Shown here: one piece after another, positions 21,101 through 32,835 of the stretch
How positions within the stretch are numbered: the stretch's first letter is position 1
Layout of the letters: every line of letters starts with the position of its first letter
NCBI GenBank assembly: GCA_025617375.2
Contig: JAMYGW020000003.1
Span: 1,550,001-1,614,000 of the forward strand
From: Acarospora socialis
Lineage: Eukaryota > Ascomycota > Lecanoromycetes > Acarosporales > Acarosporaceae
DNA length: 64,000 nt
Direction: 5' to 3'
Translations under genes and position numbers: made by a program
The notes under the pieces: model-generated
Told to the model about the DNA's origin: nothing
Seen by the model: only the letters and a program-made list of their open reading frames with translations
Database searches by the model: none

Positions 21101-22509
21101 CAATAGTCACCTAAAGCGGTACGAATTGCAGACGGAGCAGGCGGCGAGGCTCGCGGCGCCCAGACCGCTTTAATGACGTCGTATTCGGTCGCTTTAAACG
21201 GATCCGTTGGCCGGGTTGTGGGAAGCGGCGATGTTTCTTCTGCCTCCACTTCTTCATCCGAGCCCGAGTCGTAATCAGAATCATCGTCGGGTTCTGACTC
21301 GCTTGAGCTTTCGGATGTCGATTCTTCAGCACTATCAGGCGTCCTTGACAAATCACCAGGTCCAAATCCGCGAGGTCGTGCCGTTTTAGGAACCGCTACT
21401 TTCAATTTCTTGGAGGGCGGTCGCCGTGCATCACCCCACAAAGTGCTTCCATTGGCTAAGTCAAAGAATCAGTACGAATGCCGTGGTTACAGGAGATCAC
21501 CATGTGATCAGAGCGTCAGGGAAAGGCCTTACCATCAAGCCTGAGACGCCTTAGCTCGTTTCTCGATTTCCTTCGAAGAAATCTTGGAACCGTTGCTGCA
21601 AAAACCCGTATTGTCAGATTGAGTGCTGGGTGTCAGGGGTGAGCCGTAACCTACTTTTCGTCGTGTCAAGATCCAAAGCCTTGTTTCCCAGAAAGGCAAA
21701 GCTCTGCAGGCCAGTGGAGTCGGTAATATGCGCAAATCGCTTAAGATCGTGGACTAAGAAGTCTCCATCAACAGATCCGGGTGGTATTCTAGGCACTTCT
21801 GTTTGTATCTGTGTATTGCCTACGGCGTAGTCCCGAGGCTGATGACTGAGGGAGGTATTCCCCAGAAGCAAGTTGCCATTACCCTGTGGTTGTTGAGACT
21901 GCAGTAACTAATTAGCCATCTTTTGAGCCTATCTCCTGTCGAAGCTTGACAAAATCCGGAGATGGATATCTATACCTGAAAATCTGTAGACACGCCAACG
22001 CCAGTCCCATATGGATTAGGGTAGCTTTGCAGCACCTGTGGAGATACGGTTCCATTTTGGGTGTTACCGCGAGTGAAATCCGCAATCGATCCCGTCTCGA
22101 AGTTTCTTGGGTTAAGTAGATGCCCGTGACCATATGTTAATGAGGGGTCGTAGGATGCCGTTGAAAAAGGCTGGCCAGTCTGTTGATTGAATGTGGGAAA
22201 ATCAAACGGCGCTGAGCTGCTAGAATACGACAGACCGTAGCTGGTAGATGGAGGAAGGCCAAAGTTGGAAACTTGCGCTGTATTCGCCGCATTCATAGGG
22301 CTTGGTTGCCAGCCAGGTTCTGCATGTTGATATACGGTCGACTGACTGTGAGGATCCTGGAAAGAATCGAGATCCCAGTGAGCTCCAAAACCCGAAACAT
22401 TGCCGGAGGAGTAGAGCGCATTATATCCGGCAGTATGATCATTTAAATACTGATTATCTGCTGCTAAAGGCAACTCGTCCTGATTTGTGTATTTGGAGGA
22501 TGAATCCAT
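18103..22509 (-). CDS. PNUTS-like protein: TFIIS-N domain, PP1-docking motif, CCCH zinc finger
   Basis: Ten exons on the minus strand: 22509-21976, 21898-21655, 21595-21533, 21455-20918, 20371-20269, 20209-19641, 19588-19161, 19108-18870, 18814-18245 and 18183-18103; 1,122 residues, all phases consistent. The 546-bp intron before exon 5 is the longest seen here. The N-terminal 280 residues are Asn/Ser/Tyr-rich; a basic patch (RFLRRKSRNELRRLRL) and an acidic Ser run precede a helical TFIIS-N/LW-like domain at about residues 395-570 (DYWNIVRALRDVW to KELAQKVLDNA). RVSF at about residue 755 fits the PP1-docking RVxF motif. The C-terminus is a CCCH finger (C-X7-C-X5-C-X3-H) coded by the last exon. 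Together these match the fungal PNUTS relative (Ppn1 in fission yeast), a scaffold of the phosphatase module of the cleavage and polyadenylation factor that acts on RNA polymerase II termination. Assignment by domain order is strong; function is inferred. Confidence 0.85.
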
Positions 22510-23485
22510 GTCAAACGTCAAACACGTGGTGAGGAAGGTGGTCCGAGCGTCCGTCCGCCGCTTTTAGAGTATTTATGCGCTAGTCTCGCTTGTGGCAGCG
22601 ACACCAGCAGCAGAGCCTCCCTGAACCCTTTCCGGACCGTGCAGGGTTGTAAGACAGAGGACAGACAGTTTTGAGGTGGAGACAGGCTCCTTCCTTTCGT
22701 GGCAAATGGTGGAGACGCGTGCTGTGAATGCTGGGCGATAGAGATGCAGTGTGTGAATGGGCTTCTGATGCGTCCTTGGCGCTATCTCTTCAAAGTGGAT
22801 AGGCCAACCAATATTTGGACTTGGTCTTATGTCTTTATTAACCAGGACAATTGATAAAAGTCGCAACCTTCCCATGCACTATGAGGTAAGATACCACACG
22901 TCTGTCGTCGGCGACCACGAACTTGACCCAGCAGCAAGTGGACGACGCGCCTTTTCAAAATATGCTGATACCTATTAAGCGTGTTTGTTCACGGTGGCGT
23001 CCAACTTCAGCTCCCGCCACGCAGCCAAACCTTTCTCTCTCCCTCTCTCGCCTTCTCCACTGCCAGAACCTTAGGAGCGGCTTATGCACGACTTCACATA
23101 TGACAAGTTACTAAGAAGGCCCCTTTCTCTGGTCGCTTTACAAGGATTTCCGAGGTGGTGTGAGATGACAAGCAAGGTGGATGGACGGATATTGTTTGGG
23201 AGAAGTGATGATGGTGACAGAGCGAGGTTGGTTTTGGATTTGGGTCGGTAACACTGAAAACGCTAAAGTAGTGCGCTTATTCCGGAATTTGCATAAACGT
23301 ATAATTGAGTTATGCAACACAGCCAGGACTTCAAGTGAAAGACAATAGTAGATGGAATGTTACTGGCGATGTTGTTGTTTGGCTTGACCCTCACCTAAAT
23401 CCGAATCGTGTGCTTATGAAACTTCAAAAGATGATAGGACGATGAGATAAACTGCTGGCTTCGTCTTTGTCCATTTCTTCCCAGA
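22510..23485. other. divergent promoter region, no gene seen
   Basis: Lies between the starts of the PNUTS-like gene (minus) and SLY1 (plus). A CT-rich tract (TTTCTCTCTCCCTCTCTCGC) at about 23032-23051 is the only composition feature noted. Short frames here have no recognisable domains. Confidence 0.5.
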
Positions 23486-25907
23486 ATGGTCCCGCAACCT
23501 CAGTCCCTGCGTGATCGACAGGTTGGTAGGCAGCCAGGGCTCGAAATATAGCAGCTTTTTTGCTAACATGACACTGTAGCGTCCATTCAGAAGGTCCTTA
23601 ACTTGAACCACGATATTCATCAAAGCCCTGAAAACCATGCCGACTCTTCGGTGGCAAATGGAAAAGCTCAGCAGCAGTCGGCACTTTTCCTCGACCCTGA
23701 CGGGGAACCTATATGGAAAGTCCTCGTTTTCGATAATCTGGGGCGGGATGTAATCAGCAGCGTTTTGCGGGTCAATGACCTGCGGGCATTAGGCGTCACA
23801 ATCCACTTGTAGGTAGCAGCACCGTCAAGGATACCGGGCCTCACACGCTGGAGCTGCCCTATGCCCTGCCTCCTAATTCTGACGAACATCCATAACTAAC
23901 GTAGTGATCTACTAGGAACATAAACGCACCGCGACATCCAATACCCGATGTACCTGTCGTCTATCTTCTGGAGCCTACTCCCACAAACCTCCAACTCATC
24001 ACCTCCGATCTCTCCCGCAACTTATACTCCCCTGCCCACATCAACTTCCTCTCATCCATACCGCGGCCTCTTCTGGAAGACTTCGCTACACAAATCGCAA
24101 CATCAAGTACATCCGATCGTATAGCCCAGGTCTTTGACCAATACCTGAACTTCATAGTCGGCGAGCCTGATTTGTTCAGCTTGGGTATGGGCAAGGACAC
24201 ATACTGGCAAATAAACAAGGCGCAAATCAAAGATGAGGAGCTAGATGCTATTGTGGACAAGACCGTCAGTGGTCTGTTCAGCGTCGTTGTAACGATGGGT
24301 GAGTATCATTCATCAAAGCGAACGGACAATATGCTTACTCTCTGAGTTAGGAGCTATCCCCATTATCCGATGTCCGAAAGGCGCAGCGGCAGAACTGATC
24401 TCAGCGAAGCTAGATCGCAAGCTCCGGGACCACATCCTCAACTCGAAAGACAATCTGTTCTCGGGTTCCGGTCACAGGCCTTCTTCGGCAACCGGAACGC
24501 CAACCTCGAGGCCTGTCTTGATCATCGTCGATCGCAACATTGATCTGATCCCCATGTTGTCACATTCCTGGACCTACCAATCTCTGGTACATGACGTCCT
24601 TAAGATGCATCTGAATCGTATCACCGTTGAAACGCCAATAGACGAGAGCAACCCAACCAAAGGGGTTACGAAGCGCTCTTACGACCTAAATTCGAATGAC
24701 TTTTTCTGGGCCAAGAACGCAGGCGTACCATTCCCGCAGGTTGCAGAGGACATCGATGCTGAGCTTAATAGGTACAAGGAAGATGCGAATGAGATTACCA
24801 GGAACACCGGAGCTTCATCTCTGGAAGACCTTCAGAACGACACGAGTGCGTCTGCGCAACATCTGAAGGCTGCCATAACATTATTACCTGAACTGCGAGA
24901 ACGAAAAGCCACACTTGACATGCACATGAACATTGCTACAGCACTATTAAAAGGTATCAAGGACCGGCAGCTCGACAACTTCTTCCAGATCGAAGAGAAT
25001 ATCACGAAGCAGACGAAAGGCCAAATTTTGGAGCTGTTGAATGATGAGGCAAAAGGCAAGGAGCCGTTGGACAAACTGCGACTGTTCATCATCTGGTTCT
25101 TGAGCACCGAGCAAGACGTCTCAAGAGCGGAGATGGACCGATTTGAGGAAGCATTAACAAAAGCAGGCGCCGACGTCACCGCTCTCGCATACGTAAAGCA
25201 GTAAGTATCTCCACCACCACCACCAACAGCCACCTCATCCCACTAACACCCACCCCCACAGGGTCCGCGAAGTCACCCGCATGACCATGATGACCTCCGC
25301 CCCCGCGCAACCCGCCGCTCAGCCCTCCTCCACCGGCACCGAACTCTTCCGCGGCTTCAGCTCGATCAGCAACCGGCTCACCGACCGGCTCAAAGACGGC
25401 GTCTACGCCGCCAACCTCGACACCCTCATCTCCGGCGTCAAGAACTTCCTCCCCGCCAACAAAGACCTGACCCTCACCAAAATCACCGAATCGCTCATGG
25501 ACCCCACCTCCGCCTCCTCCTCCGCCATCGCCAAGACCGAAAACTACCTCTACTTCGACCCCCGCTCCGCCAATGCCCGCGGCTCCATGCCCGCCACGTC
25601 TCAGGCTCGCCAGCAGCAGGCTGGCGGCATGCCGGGCGGACTCGGTGGCTTGGGGCCCGGCACCGGCGCGAGCTTCGGGCAGCGGAGGCAGGGGTTTAGT
25701 GAGGCGGTTGTGTTTGCTGTTGGTGGGGGCAGTATGGATGAGTATGGGAACTTGCAGGATTGGGCGAGGCGGACGAGCGGGGTGGGAGGCGGTGGGGGGG
25801 CGGCGGGTGCGCCGAGACGGAGAGTGGTGTATGGGAGTACGGAGCTAGTGAATGCGGAGGAGTTTGTGATGGGTGAGCTGGCGAGGCTGGGGAGGGAGAG
25901 TGCGTGA
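23486..25907 (+). CDS. SLY1: Sly1, Sec1/Munc18-family SNARE regulator
   Basis: Five exons, 23486-23525, 23580-23808, 23916-24298, 24351-25200 and 25262-25907; 715 residues, the usual Sly1 length. The protein begins [23 protein letters not shown] and continues with [25 protein letters not shown], diagnostic for the ER-Golgi member of the Sec1 family. Further family segments are [60 protein letters not shown] and [18 protein letters not shown]. Sly1 binds the syntaxin Sed5 and promotes SNARE assembly for COPII vesicles at the Golgi and ER. The first exon is only 40 nt. The last exon changes from C-rich to G-rich at about 25620, and its Gly/Ala-rich loop near residue 600 is less conserved. Confidence 0.95.
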
Positions 25908-26670
25908 TGGTGGGTGTAACGTGCTTGCGTCGTGTCACGTAGTGGTCTTCGTCGTGTTTCGAGCTCTTAGATTAAATCTCCTTAGAGTACAATAAGCACG
26001 ACAATGAAGGTGTTGTTAGCTCGGACATTTACCCTGCTACACGATCTTTCGTGAGCAGAACTATTCTGGATTCGTATCCCATCTCTGCATCGATAAGGTT
26101 ACTGTGGCTTCGCTACTCAATACTTTCCTGTTATCCTTATGGATGATCAAAGACCCACAGATCTGACACTGTGGACGACTCCTTGACCAGAATCACGACG
26201 TTGCCAACAAATCCATCCATCCGGCACTGTACCCACGGACGTGCATGACCTGTCGGGAGTGGTTGTAAACGATGGACGGATTGAGATCTAGGGAGAGGGA
26301 GGGATATTAAGGGAAAGGGAAACTCTTACCCCAGCAACCGGGAGATGAGCACACTACGAGTGAAAGCGTCAGGGCCCATAAGTGCGAACAGCAATTTATG
26401 TTATTATTACTGGGTGTTTGCAGCACGTTCTCATACTAACCGGTAGAAGATGTGCAAGGTAAAGTAGTACAAAGAAGGAATCCGAGCAACTACCTATATC
26501 CCGCACAGAAAGCGTCCAACCGAACCCGAATGCTAGAAACTGGCTCCAACCACGCTATGCAGCCCGACAAGCCCCGAAACCGGATGGACAATAACATGTA
26601 CACGATTAGTTGCTACGAACGGATATTAGCATTTTGGATGTTAGGGCAACGTCCCGGGGCCTGAGGCTTA
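25908..26670. other. intergenic between convergent genes, no gene seen
   Basis: Holds the 3' regions of SLY1 (plus) and the phospholipase D gene (minus). Small frames such as the one at 26452-26664 show no domain. Confidence 0.5.
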
Positions 26671-29600
26671 CTATATTTCCAGAGGCGCCAACTGATCGAT
26701 ACTGTACAGCCAGTTGCCGCCCTGCTCTTCCTTCTCCAACCTAAGATACGCTGTCAGTAACAGGTCGTGATGGTCATGTTCCTTGGACGAGGAGGGGTGG
26801 TTGTGAACGTACCAATCGTACGGCCAAACAACAAGAGGACCTTGCGTAAGCTTCATCAAGTCTTCGGCATCCGCACGGCTGATCATGTCGTCATCTGCAT
26901 GGAACTCTCGCCGGGAGCTCCTTGTGGTGGTTCGTCTCCTCCTCCTCGTGGTTGTGGCATTCAAATGTATTGGTTCTTGGGTTCCGAGTGAGGGTAGACT
27001 CTGTACTGTTTGAAGCTTTTCTGGATCATGATGGGCATCTGACGTGAAATGATCGGCCGGCACATCTTCAGAAAGTCGTAATGCAGTTTTCTCGTCTAGC
27101 GCCTCAGAGCCTTTAAGAGATGACTGTTGATCGGTAGCTCCGTGTTGTCGGTCCCGTTCTTGCCTGATTGCCTGGTTCTTGTTCGCTTCTTCCGCCCAGT
27201 CTTCGATCGTCCCCATGGGGGTATTGGAACCATGCTCTTGTTTGGACGCAGCCTTCTCCTGGAGGTTGCCGACCTTCTTTCCGACATCTCCGACCTTCTC
27301 GGAGATGGGTCCGAGCATGCCAAGCTTGCCCACACTACCTTGTCCTGGAGGCCCGCTTTTTCCTGGTGCTTCTTGCTCCATGCGACTTTTGCTTTTTCCA
27401 CCTCCTTGGGCCTGGGAGAATCTTTCCGAATAGGCAGCGTATTCTTTGTATTCCTTCCAAGTCTTGACCTCGTTGTCAGGCATACATCGGAACACGGTGC
27501 GAAATAGCTTCGTGTTGTTTTCTGCCACCATGTGCCATACCTCTTGGTGAAAAGAGTCGTTGAGCGGATCTTTCATGCAATCCTTGTCTACAAACGGGCG
27601 TTTCATGTCGGCAACGACCGGGTTCACGTTCTCGCCAAGTACATCGTTTTGACCTGGCGGACCTCCGATATCTGTGTCATCAGTACTGGGTAGCGGTGGA
27701 AGCTGGGAAAGCATGGGTAGCCCAAGCTCCATGGTATTCATACGCGGGAGTTTAGGCATGGACGGGAGGTCAGCGTTGCCCTCGGCTTCAGAGCGAGTCT
27801 GGGGTACCCGGTTAGGTGAGTTTGCGGAGCGCAGTGCACGCTTGCCTTCTGGCGCAACACCGGACACAAGCATCTCTCTGTTGCCGTCAACATAAACTGT
27901 GTCGCGACCACGACCGAAATCGGTGCCCTCAATTTCTTTCAGATGATCCGCACCTTCTCCTTCAACGTCTTTCTCATGCTCTTCGTTGTTCGTGACCCTG
28001 GGATCTTCGGTGACCTTCTTGTTCACCTTCAAGTTAGGGTTACTTGATTGCTCCCAATCAACGTCGTGATTGAAGCTGAACATTTCATCTGACCTTGCGA
28101 GAACTTCGTCTTGGACCTGGTGCTTCGAATCGAGCAGCCTCTCCTCGACAGCCCGGTCTGATGCCTTAGAGTCTGGAGCTGTGACTTTCTCACTGCCGTG
28201 AAATCTGTCCATATCTTCCTCCCAATGTTCATCTCGGCGCGCCACCTTTTCCAGACGCTCGTTTTCCATGATCTCATCAACATCCAAGCCGAGATGCTCT
28301 CTCATAAGTCTCATGCGAAGTGTATGAGGAAATCGGCCTACGAGATATGGTTCACCGTCCATTGTCGACCACAGCATATCCGTATCCCGGACTACCGCGG
28401 CACACTCAGAATCTCTGTTACCAAGCATCGATCGCTCGTTGATATTTGCGGAACCGATGATTGCAATTCGATCATCAACCACCATGCACTTGGCGTGAAT
28501 ATAGAGTTGCTCCGTCACCAGCTGTTTGTTTGGCCCAATTCGTCCCCACGTCCTGAGGCCGTAGAATTGTATGTAATCCTCCGGCTCAATCCGTTCGGCG
28601 CGGAGTCTCCCAAATATCGATGCCTCGCCACGACATATGCTGCGATACTGGCATTGCATGATAAGGCGAACGCTCGTACCGTCTTGAGCGTCCACCGTGT
28701 TCTGAAAGCCAGGCATAAGCGGAATGACAACGACAGCGCGCCAAGCCTCGTGGTTCTGCGATGCTCGAATAATTCTTTCCACTAGTGCGTCGCCGATAAC
28801 ATTTTCGATCCTCGTCCCTTCCACTTCACAGCTGCTGACGAAGAACTGATTCTCAATATACACGAAATGATCGGAATCTTCGATCATCTTTGCGTAAGCG
28901 TTCATAATACTGTGCTCTGTCTTGTCTGGTGTTCCCATCGACCACCAACAACATGACCGTAGTATCTGAACTTCGCAAGTGCCATCGAGGCCGAGAGCCT
29001 CGAGGTCGGCGTGATTGAAGTCTGGAGGAGGTAGTAGGAATGGCGTTGGTCTGGTTGGTTTACGCTGCCGCAGGATATAGTTCCAACGTTGAACGAAGTG
29101 TCTGGTCAGGTCTCGTGCTGGTTGACCCACAACTTGCATGGAGATGTCATGCCACGGCATCCTTGGCACCTTGAACCTATCGTACATTTCCTCGTACGGT
29201 TTGTCAAGGGCGTAGAAATCTTGCACCCTGGGGTTGGAGTAGTCTTTCCCAGGCCATAGTTGGCAATGATCAGCGTCTTTCGGTTTGTCCGACAGCTCGA
29301 ATCCAGTTGGCTTGTCGTCGACCACAGTATGCTGAGGGGTGTCCCACCGGCCGAAACAGAGATCGATGCCGCCAACGAAAGCGACAGTATGGTCGACGAT
29401 ACAGATCTTCTCGTGATGAGCCCAGAAAAAAGCGTTCTGTAATCTGAACTGATTGGGAGATCGTTGAACGAACACATTTGAGTGTAGATCCAAGAGCGAG
29501 AACTTCGTATACTCAGAATCGATCGGAATGGCTGAATTGATGTTTCGATACATGATCACGAAAACCTTCACCCCTTCTCGTGCCTTTCTCTGCAACAACC

Positions 29601-32313
29601 TATCAAGTCTCCACTTCTGGCTGATGGCCGCTGGTCGCCGCATGTAGAGTTCGGGACTTAGCCACCAATCATGGATGTAGATAACATCTCTCGCCATGCT
29701 GATTGCGCGAGACACGTTCCACATATAGTCCCTGCCATCAACGAGCCATTGCGCAAAAACACCAGGTCTCACCGGCGCAAAGCTGTCGAATCGGTTCGGT
29801 TTAGCCCAAGGAGTATTTGAGTGCATAAACCGAATAGATTCTTCGAACTGATGTAGCTGCCTCTCGTTCTTGGCTAATAGCTTAAGCTTCCGCTCTGAGT
29901 TGCGGAGCCTCAAGCTATGATGCTGTGGATGAGAAGCAGAATTCTTTGCAGATCTGGCGAGATCTTTAGGTTTTTGGTCACGAAGGCGCTTCTTGTTTTT
30001 CTGGATCTGAAAGCTTGAGTCAACGAGAAATACATCGTAGATGTTCATCTCTTCTGGAGAGTCGACACAAACGATATAGCTGTGCCTGATGAGGAACCAC
30101 TTTGGTAGATGTCGTCCCTTGATTAAGGTTGGTGTCCACGCCCGTCTGAAGTCAACGCCTTTTCCAGATCGGATGATCAGAAAGCCTTCCTTGCCATGGT
30201 AGCTCCCCTCCGCCGCAAGTCGAACACCCAGCGCCGAAAGCTCAAGGAATTTACACAGACGGTTACTTTCAGGACGAAAGATGAGGTACCGGATCATTTG
30301 CTGAAGATAGAGTTCCAACTTTCGTCGTTGTCTTTCCGGGTAATGGTCCCGTCTTGGCCCGGAACCAAACACTCCGCCAGCTGTAGTACTGGCTGCTCTA
30401 CTACTGCCGAAGTTAGGCTGTAACGAAAAAGCACTTGATTTACGCCTGACGATACTTAATGAAGGACGCCGCTTCTTCTTCTTCGCTGGTCGTTCCGCTC
30501 CAGAGGGCCCACCTTCTCCACCACTTGGTCCAGTCTCTTCCAGCTCTTCCTCTTCCTCATCTTCATCACTATCAAGGCCGCGAATGCCTCGCATGTATGG
30601 GAAAGCACTCCGAGGGAAGTGAGGCAGCTTCGTCCGGACATCGTCACCCTTTAATTGTATGTACCTTTGCGCCCCTATCTGCAGCTTGTATCTCGCATGA
30701 AGATTTGCAAAATCTCTCAGCGCTCTGTGGATGACCCACTTCATTCGTGTCAAACCATTGCCATATTCTAACTCGATCCGGAATATCATATGGCGGTCTC
30801 CTGTTTTCGAATCTGTTTGTCTGCTGTCCGTTACACGCACTTTCAGTTGCTCCAGCAAGATCGGTATACGCTTGTTGCCGTGTTCGTCTCTCTGAAACAT
30901 GCTGGCGACAAGGAGAGCTGCGGGAATACCGGCGGTGAGTTCGGCCAGAAGCTCGGCAGATTTCGCATGGTCAATGGTATTCTCTGACTTCTTCTTTGAG
31001 CCCATTATCTTCAGCCCTGCTTTTAGCTGCCGCCATTTCTGTGCGCTGACGCTCGAGGCGCGGTCAATTCCATGGCGTTTCCATGGCAAAGAAGGCGTCT
31101 CTGGGCCTTCGTGAAATCCGCCAAGACCTGTAAGACGTCTAAAATGGCTTGGTCGCCTTGGCTCGGACGAAGCGTGAAAATCGGATCGTTGGGGTCCACT
31201 GGAGCGATTTCCACGAGGGCTATGAGTTCGTGCGCTATTCTTTTTCCAAGGTGATGCTCTGTTCAGCCTAAAGCGACCTTCATCTTCAGAAAGATCTTGA
31301 CGGCTATCTCCAGGCACATCAGTCGTTGTAGCTCTTCGCGGCAAGAAGAATGGTCGGAATCCCTCATTCGGTGTTAGAGAACTCGAGGAGAAGAACCCGG
31401 GTCGTCCGTCACGGGTGGTGAGTGTCTTCGGGGTTGTCGGCGCTGTCTGTATCCCTCCGTCGTGTGCCCTTCCGCTTCTCCGTCTGCGCTTACGACTTGA
31501 AGGAGAACCAGGACTCTCCTCCCCAGTGCTTTGCTCTGCATCCGCATCGATTTCGCTCCCTTCCTCGTCCAAAGTGTCAGGGAGTCGTGACTCATCCCTT
31601 TCCGAGTCTGGCGATGCCAGTTCTGTTGGCAGACGGTCGTCGATAGACCCTCCTCCAGTTGTGAAACCAGTCTGACTCCTTCCAAAAGAGTGTGCCGGAG
31701 ACGACCCGGTGAAAGCTCTCAACTTCGAGAACAGCGAGCTTCCCTTGCGTTCTTTTGTCGTATCCCCGTCATCGCTAATGTTGGAACCAGACTGACTCCG
31801 TACATGTCCAGTGGAACCTTGAACTGGTGTAGGGCGTGCGAACTGTACGCTTCGACGGCCTGGAGGCGTTGATGCTCCGGCATAACTGGATCTTCTTCGC
31901 GGCTCGGAGGGTGAACCATGGGGCGTGGTAAAGCTTTCGAAACCCCGTTCCTGTCTGGGAGCATTGCTGAGCATTGAATAAGCTCCTGCCTGAGGGCCCT
32001 GTCGAGTTCCGCCGCTGATACTGTGTCCACCATCATGACTATCAGTCGCTTTCCACCGGTGGAAAGGAAATCCATCGTTGGACGAGATCCCCTCTTTAAC
32101 GACTGTAGATGTTGTGTGCTGAGTACTGTCAATCTCCGGTTGAGAGTTCTTCTCCATTGGTAGGATTAGGTCGTTCGCTGGGCGGAACGAGAAGTAGTTG
32201 GTAGGGCTTTTATTTGGCGCCTGGTCTTCATTCGATGTAATTGTGCGCTGTGATGGTGTTGACTGCAAGTCCTCGTGCACAGGAAAATTGATTGGATCCA
32301 CGCTGGCTGCCAT
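26671..32313 (-). CDS. PLD1: phospholipase D (PX-PH type, Spo14-like)
   Basis: One uninterrupted exon of 1,880 codons starting at an ATG at 32313. After a 440-residue disordered, Ser/Arg-rich N-terminus comes a PX domain at about residues 490-720 (LEYGNGLTRMKWVIHRALRD, YKLQIGAQRY), interrupted by an acidic and basic insert, then a PH domain at about 735-850 (KEGFLIIRSGKG, KWFLIRHSYIVCVD). Two HKD catalytic motifs follow: HHEKICIVDHTVAFVGGIDL at about 960 and HAKCMVVDDRIAIIGSANIN at about 1270, each with the invariant His, Lys and Asp. The enzyme cleaves phosphatidylcholine to phosphatidic acid and choline and acts in membrane traffic and sporulation. The last 450 residues are hydrophilic, except for an end segment PLVVWPYDWYVHNHPSS that is conserved in this family. 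The lack of introns in a gene this long is notable beside its multi-exon neighbours. Confidence 0.95.
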   Translation of the reverse strand: MAASVDPINFPVHEDLQSTPSQRTITSNEDQAPNKSPTNYFSFRPANDLILPMEKNSQPEIDSTQHTTSTVVKEGISSNDGFPFHRWKATDSHDGGHSISGGTRQGPQAGAYSMLSNAPRQERGFESFTTPHGSPSEPRRRSSYAGASTPPGRRSVQFARPTPVQGSTGHVRSQSGSNISDDGDTTKERKGSSLFSKLRAFTGSSPAHSFGRSQTGFTTGGGSIDDRLPTELASPDSERDESRLPDTLDEEGSEIDADAEQSTGEESPGSPSSRKRRRRSGRAHDGGIQTAPTTPKTLTTRDGRPGFFSSSSLTPNEGFRPFFLPRRATTTDVPGDSRQDLSEDEGRFRLNRASPWKKNSARTHSPRGNRSSGPQRSDFHASSEPRRPSHFRRLTGLGGFHEGPETPSLPWKRHGIDRASSVSAQKWRQLKAGLKIMGSKKKSENTIDHAKSAELLAELTAGIPAALLVASMFQRDEHGNKRIPILLEQLKVRVTDSRQTDSKTGDRHMIFRIELEYGNGLTRMKWVIHRALRDFANLHARYKLQIGAQRYIQLKGDDVRTKLPHFPRSAFPYMRGIRGLDSDEDEEEEELEETGPSGGEGGPSGAERPAKKKKRRPSLSIVRRKSSAFSLQPNFGSSRAASTTAGGVFGSGPRRDHYPERQRRKLELYLQQMIRYLIFRPESNRLCKFLELSALGVRLAAEGSYHGKEGFLIIRSGKGVDFRRAWTPTLIKGRHLPKWFLIRHSYIVCVDSPEEMNIYDVFLVDSSFQIQKNKKRLRDQKPKDLARSAKNSASHPQHHSLRLRNSERKLKLLAKNERQLHQFEESIRFMHSNTPWAKPNRFDSFAPVRPGVFAQWLVDGRDYMWNVSRAISMARDVIYIHDWWLSPELYMRRPAAISQKWRLDRLLQRKAREGVKVFVIMYRNINSAIPIDSEYTKFSLLDLHSNVFVQRSPNQFRLQNAFFWAHHEKICIVDHTVAFVGGIDLCFGRWDTPQHTVVDDKPTGFELSDKPKDADHCQLWPGKDYSNPRVQDFYALDKPYEEMYDRFKVPRMPWHDISMQVVGQPARDLTRHFVQRWNYILRQRKPTRPTPFLLPPPDFNHADLEALGLDGTCEVQILRSCCWWSMGTPDKTEHSIMNAYAKMIEDSDHFVYIENQFFVSSCEVEGTRIENVIGDALVERIIRASQNHEAWRAVVVIPLMPGFQNTVDAQDGTSVRLIMQCQYRSICRGEASIFGRLRAERIEPEDYIQFYGLRTWGRIGPNKQLVTEQLYIHAKCMVVDDRIAIIGSANINERSMLGNRDSECAAVVRDTDMLWSTMDGEPYLVGRFPHTLRMRLMREHLGLDVDEIMENERLEKVARRDEHWEEDMDRFHGSEKVTAPDSKASDRAVEERLLDSKHQVQDEVLARSDEMFSFNHDVDWEQSSNPNLKVNKKVTEDPRVTNNEEHEKDVEGEGADHLKEIEGTDFGRGRDTVYVDGNREMLVSGVAPEGKRALRSANSPNRVPQTRSEAEGNADLPSMPKLPRMNTMELGLPMLSQLPPLPSTDDTDIGGPPGQNDVLGENVNPVVADMKRPFVDKDCMKDPLNDSFHQEVWHMVAENNTKLFRTVFRCMPDNEVKTWKEYKEYAAYSERFSQAQGGGKSKSRMEQEAPGKSGPPGQGSVGKLGMLGPISEKVGDVGKKVGNLQEKAASKQEHGSNTPMGTIEDWAEEANKNQAIRQERDRQHGATDQQSSLKGSEALDEKTALRLSEDVPADHFTSDAHHDPEKLQTVQSLPSLGTQEPIHLNATTTRRRRRTTTRSSRREFHADDDMISRADAEDLMKLTQGPLVVWPYDWYVHNHPSSSKEHDHHDLLLTAYLRLEKEEQGGNWLYSIDQLAPLEI

Positions 32314-32835
32314 TGTGTAACGTCGTTGAAGACCCGCCGATGGCCCGCCGATGGCCCGGTTTTTCTACGGACAACGACGACAAATCTCCTTATCCCTCCT
32401 AACTGAGAACACCTCTTCTCATTCAGGAGGGAGTAGTAACAGGCACAGTCAGTCCTCCATCTTCTGAGCGTCTATCTCTTCAAGGAGTTGTAGACAGCCC
32501 AGTGACGGTGGGAGTGATATCACAATCCTTGGGCTAGCTTTAGCTTATATATGGTATAAATCCGACTTATCAACCGTTTGGGGGTCCATCGGTGAAGATC
32601 TCTTGAGAGATCCCTTCGCCGATATTAGATCTTGTAATACTCCTGTTCATCTGAAAGGTTACGGCACCCCACATTGTCCATCAAGCGCGAATTGTGGCTG
32701 CTCCCGCACACGCATTTGCACCGCCACAGATATTTGCAAACTTACAACTACTCGTATAACCTCGGTTCTTCAGCAACTTCACTCCAACAAGGATACAGCT
32801 TATAGTTAGACAAGGCAAATACACTCGAATTCGCG
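32314..32835. promoter_or_regulatory. divergent promoter region
   Basis: Shared upstream region of the phospholipase D gene (minus) and the hydrolase gene (plus). A TATA-like stretch (TTATATATGGTATAAA) is at about 32545-32560. Assignment as core promoter for either gene is an inference. Confidence 0.4.

Noticed and set aside
22573-22875. Minus-strand frame of 100 codons upstream of the PNUTS-like gene
   Set aside because: No similarity pattern and it lies in the divergent promoter region.
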